Shown here: positions 5,268 to 7,414 of the stretch, piece by piece | Layout: each line of letters begins with the position of its first letter | How positions within the stretch are numbered: the first letter of the stretch is position 1 | Source: an uncultured Bacilli bacterium | Lineage (GTDB): Bacteria; Bacillota_I; Bacilli_A; RF39; UBA660 | Direction of reading: 5' to 3' | DNA: 7,414 nt | Assembly: GCA_944363685.1 (NCBI GenBank) | Contig: CALVUV010000065.1 | Coordinates: 1 to 7,414, forward strand | Position numbers and translations under genes: made by a program | Notes under the pieces: generated by a model | Databases searched by the model: none | Told to the model about the DNA's origin: nothing | Seen by the model: only the letters and a program-made list of their open reading frames with translations

Positions 5268-7118
5268 ATGAAAGAAGCATTAAAAAATAATAAAAAACTT
5301 ATTATAATAAGTTCTATTATTATAATTTTACTTTTAATAGGTATATCTTTTGCTTACTTAGTAACTACTATACATGGTACTAAAGAATATGTTATAAGAG
5401 CAGGTAGTCTAGGTTTAAGATTAGAAGAAGGTAATGAATTAACATTAGAAAAACAAATACCATTAGAAGATAGTGAAGGACAAAGCTTAACTGGTTTTAA
5501 TTTTAGTTTAGTAAATGAAGGTAATATAGATACAGATTATACTATTTATTTAGATGATATAGCATTATCTGAAGGAGAAACTAGAATGCCTGATTCTGCT
5601 ATTAGATATAGTTTAACTAGAAATGATGTAGTAGGAGATGCAGATAACTTATCTAATATGGGAGTTAATCCTAATAGAGTAGTAGATACAGGTTCTATTG
5701 CAGTAGATGAAACTATTAATTATACATTAAGAATATGGATAGACTATGATGCAACTACTGAAGATGCTGGAGGAAAGACATTTAAAGGTAAGTTAAGAGT
5801 AGTAGCAAGTCAATCTAAAGGAGAGAAAGCTTCAACAATGGTTATAGATAATTTAACAAGTGGAAGTACATTAGATGATGGAGTTGATACCTTTATAACA
5901 GGAGAAGATCCTAATAATTATGTATGGTATAGTGGTAAATTATGGAGAGCGGTAAGTGTTAATAAAGAAGCGAATACTACTAAATTAGTAACACAATGGA
6001 ATATAAGTGCAATTAATTATTCAAGTGGAAGTACAGCATTTGAAGGAAGTTATATGGAAGACTGGTTAAATGATACAACAGTAGATGGTTTCTTAGGTAA
6101 TTTAAGAGATTATGAGAATTTTATTGTGACTGATGCTAAATGGAACGCAACGTTGGATGCAACTAGCTTAGGAAGTATAACAAGACCTAGCAATAGTGGT
6201 ACAATAGTAACAGATGCAGTAGGACTTTTAAATATGTATGAATATCAGTCTAGTAATAATGGAGAAACAAATGGTTATTTAAATAATGGCCTTTATTGGT
6301 GGACTTTAACACCATACAGTTCGTCAGGCGTGCGTGACGTCTACTACAATGGTTACGCGGACTACAATAGTCCGTCTTACACGGACGGCGTCCGGCCATC
6401 AATAAATCTAAAATCTAGCGTTCGTATTGTAGACGGTGATGGAACAATAGATAATCCTTATCGCTTAAATGGAGATAATGATACTAATCTTTCAGGAACA
6501 TTGTTGTCAAGTAGATACAGTGGAGAATATATAAGATTTGGTAATGATGAAAATAATCTCTACAGGATAGTAAGCCACGAAAATGGAACAGGAACAAAGA
6601 TAACAAGTGCCGAACCATTAAAAAGTACAGGAACATTTATAACAATGAATTTTGGAAGTAATACAACATTTTCAAGTAGTAATACAGTAGGTTCATTTTT
6701 AAATGGAGAATATTTAACAAGTTATGTTGACAGTATATATAGTGATATGATAGAAGATAGTACAACGTGGTATTTAGGTACTGTAGGAAGTGGTGCCTCA
6801 TATAAATTAGCCAAATATACAGATACTGTTATGAGTAGTTTAACTAGTTCAACTACAGAAGCTAAAGTAGGCTTACTTCGTTTTGGAGAATTAATGTCAG
6901 GGCAATTTGATAGATATAGTAATAATACATACTATTGGACCTTAACACCAAATAGTACGTATAGCGTACGTTACGTCAACGACGATGGTAACGCGGGCAG
7001 CAGTAGTCCGTCTAACGCGTACGGCGTCCGGCCTTCTGTAAATCTAAAATCTAACGTGCAGATAACCTCAGGTACAGGAACTAAATCTGATCCGTTTATC
7101 CTGACTTTAGGTAGTTAG
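5268..7118 (+). CDS. Surface protein with two C-type-lectin-like modules, candidate DGR target
   Basis: The 616-residue protein starts at ATG 5268, 7 bases after TAAGGTG. Residues 9-10 are Lys and 11-31 are a hydrophobic segment, a signal peptide or anchor. Residues about 33-195 look like the TasA/camelysin beta-sandwich family (GFNFSLVNEGNIDTDYTIYL), which is usually exported through SipW-type peptidases. Two modules follow, about 200-410 and 418-616. Each opens with YVWYSGKLWRAVS- or YIRFGNDENNLYRIVS-like strands and closes with (W/Y)WTLTP, a variable stretch, then GVRPS(I/V)NLKS. This resembles the DUF6273/formylglycine-enzyme-like C-type-lectin fold that DGRs diversify. The variable stretches (residues about 352-376 and 564-588) are GC-rich and differ by adenine-type substitutions. 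No reverse transcriptase or template repeat is in the window. No clear promoter was seen between the tsf terminator and the gene. The ligand is unknown; cell-surface or phage-like binding is the likely role. Confidence 0.85.
   Translation: MKEALKNNKKLIIISSIIIILLLIGISFAYLVTTIHGTKEYVIRAGSLGLRLEEGNELTLEKQIPLEDSEGQSLTGFNFSLVNEGNIDTDYTIYLDDIALSEGETRMPDSAIRYSLTRNDVVGDADNLSNMGVNPNRVVDTGSIAVDETINYTLRIWIDYDATTEDAGGKTFKGKLRVVASQSKGEKASTMVIDNLTSGSTLDDGVDTFITGEDPNNYVWYSGKLWRAVSVNKEANTTKLVTQWNISAINYSSGSTAFEGSYMEDWLNDTTVDGFLGNLRDYENFIVTDAKWNATLDATSLGSITRPSNSGTIVTDAVGLLNMYEYQSSNNGETNGYLNNGLYWWTLTPYSSSGVRDVYYNGYADYNSPSYTDGVRPSINLKSSVRIVDGDGTIDNPYRLNGDNDTNLSGTLLSSRYSGEYIRFGNDENNLYRIVSHENGTGTKITSAEPLKSTGTFITMNFGSNTTFSSSNTVGSFLNGEYLTSYVDSIYSDMIEDSTTWYLGTVGSGASYKLAKYTDTVMSSLTSSTTEAKVGLLRFGELMSGQFDRYSNNTYYWTLTPNSTYSVRYVNDDGNAGSSSPSNAYGVRPSVNLKSNVQITSGTGTKSDPFILTLGS
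6300..6416 (+). other. Candidate DGR variable region VR1 (internal module)
   Basis: This 117-base block matches 6936-7052 at 94 positions. The core 6321-6395 has 43 G/C of 75 (57%) and uses codons rare in the rest of the gene (CGT, GTC, GCG, CGG, GGC). Variable codons are mostly NAC or NNC forms (TAC, GAC, GGC), as expected from an AAC-rich template. It ends with the 13-base invariant ACGGCGTCCGGCC (6385-6397), a good candidate for the GC-rich initiation-of-homing end. Confidence 0.75.
6936..7052 (+). other. Candidate DGR variable region VR2 (C-terminal module)
   Basis: This is the partner of VR1, exactly 636 bases (212 codons) downstream. Its core (6957-7031) has 44 G/C of 75 (59%). It retains more probable template adenines than VR1: AAC or AAT at several sites where VR1 has TAC. 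The 13-base invariant end is at 7021-7033. A perfect 15-bp inverted repeat begins 88 bases after that end. The C-terminal position is the usual one for DGR variable regions. Confidence 0.78.
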
Positions 7119-7120
7119 AT

Positions 7121-7158
7121 GTCAGTAATCTAGGAGATGTATTTCCTAGATTACTGAC
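7121..7158 (+). repeat. Perfect 15-bp inverted repeat just after the surface-protein stop codon
   Basis: GTCAGTAATCTAGGA (7121-7135) and its exact reverse complement TCCTAGATTACTGAC (7144-7158) flank eight bases that could add a G-U and an A-T pair, leaving a TGTA tetraloop. No T tract follows, so it is not a typical intrinsic terminator. In studied DGRs a hairpin or cruciform downstream of the variable region helps target recognition, though it is normally much closer. mRNA 3'-end protection is the plain alternative. Confidence 0.85.
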
Positions 7159-7255
7159 TAATTAAATTTGGCTATAATTAGTTTAAATAGATTATAGTAG
7201 GGAATTACCAAAAATACGTCTAATGTGTGTAACATGAATAATAATATAGAGTATG

Positions 7256-7278
7256 AGCAACAAATTAGTTGCTTTTTT
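7256..7278 (+). terminator. Intrinsic terminator downstream of the surface-protein gene
   Basis: AGCAAC (7256-7261) pairs with GTTGCT (7268-7273) around a 6-base loop, followed by a run of six T (7273-7278). It is the first proper terminator after the gene and probably ends its transcript. The 97 bases between the inverted repeat and this hairpin contain no supported gene. Confidence 0.75.
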
Positions 7279-7281
7279 CTA

Positions 7282-7310
7282 TTGACATAATTTATCTGCT
7301 ATGATACATT
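7282..7310 (+). promoter_or_regulatory. Promoter with extended -10 for a transcript leaving the window
   Basis: TTGACA (7282-7287) is followed after 17 bases by TACATT (7305-7310), preceded by TGA, an extended -10 motif. Transcription would start near 7317 and leave the window to the right. The terminator immediately upstream makes a new transcription unit here likely. Confidence 0.6.
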
Positions 7311-7355
7311 CTAGATAGATGGGAGACTTTATTAATAGATGGAGAAAGGAGAAAA

Positions 7356-7388
7356 ATGATAATTTTTGAAAAAAGTATGGATTTTTAA
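7356..7388 (+). CDS. Very short ORF (10 codons) with a good ribosome binding site
   Basis: AAAGGAG (7345-7351) stands 4 bases before ATG 7356, which opens MIIFEKSMDF and then TAA. It could be a leader peptide controlling the next gene, the front of a frameshifted gene, or a chance frame. No family is recognisable at this length. Confidence 0.3.
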   Translation: MIIFEKSMDF

Positions 7389-7395
7389 AATTGAG

Positions 7396-7414
7396 ATGTT
7401 TTTTGATATCAATA
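7396..7414 (+). CDS. Possible start of a gene running off the right edge
   Basis: ATG 7396 opens MFFDIN and remains open at the window end. It begins 7 bases after the short ORF stops and has only a weak GAG site before it, so translation might couple to the short ORF. The product cannot be judged. Confidence 0.2.

Noticed and set aside
7121..7158. Reading the 15-bp inverted repeat as an intrinsic terminator
   Set aside because: No T tract follows on either side. The T-tailed hairpin at 7256-7278 is the better terminator.
7216..7245. Downstream stretch resembling a DGR template (ACG, then GTG, AAC and repeated AAT codons)
   Set aside because: It matches the reconstructed template at only about two thirds of 30 positions, in AT-rich low-complexity DNA. 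It lacks the GC-rich GGCGTCCGGCC end, so it is not a convincing template repeat.

Overview
The window is AT-rich throughout, with strong purine-rich Shine-Dalgarno sites, TTGACA/TATAAT-type promoters and Bacillota-style translation operons (infC-rpmI-rplT and rpsB-tsf). This fits an uncultured low-GC Bacillota, plausibly a gut-associated Bacilli or RF39-like lineage. The lineage is inferred from protein style and base composition, not from a search.

Layout, left to right. Positions 1-20 hold the ribosome binding site of a divergent minus-strand gene that lies outside the window. Positions 50-912 hold a type III (ToxIN/AbiQ-like) toxin-antitoxin locus: promoters, three tandem 34-nt repeats that can each fold as an H-type pseudoknot (antitoxin RNA), an intrinsic terminator, and a ToxN-family endoribonuclease gene broken by a frameshift near position 507. 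Next comes a Fic-domain protein (983-1633) that keeps the inhibitory-helix motif but has Gln where the catalytic His should be. A strong promoter and a structured leader ending in an attenuator-like hairpin (1662-1827) precede infC, which appears to start at an AUA codon, then rpmI and rplT. A terminator-like hairpin separates rplT from rpsB and tsf. L20 and S2 both carry an added C-terminal Lys/Glu-rich tail ending in the same roughly 35-residue helix-extension-helix (SAP/Rho-N-like) domain, and the two copies are almost identical in DNA.

The most notable item is the last gene (5268-7118). It encodes a 616-residue secreted or membrane-anchored protein with a TasA-like N-terminal part and two tandem C-type-lectin-like modules. 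Each module contains a patch of about 57-59% GC in an otherwise AT-rich gene. The two patches are copies of one another that differ almost only where one copy has adenine, or where both plausibly replaced an adenine, and mostly at codon positions 1 and 2. This is the signature of adenine-directed mutagenic retrohoming by a diversity-generating retroelement (DGR). The reverse transcriptase and template repeat are not in the window. A perfect 15-bp inverted repeat follows the stop codon, then a terminator, a promoter and the start of another transcript that runs off the end.

Functionally, the centre is a housekeeping translation block. The left flank looks like a phage-defence or toxin island, and the right flank carries a candidate hypervariable surface-display protein.
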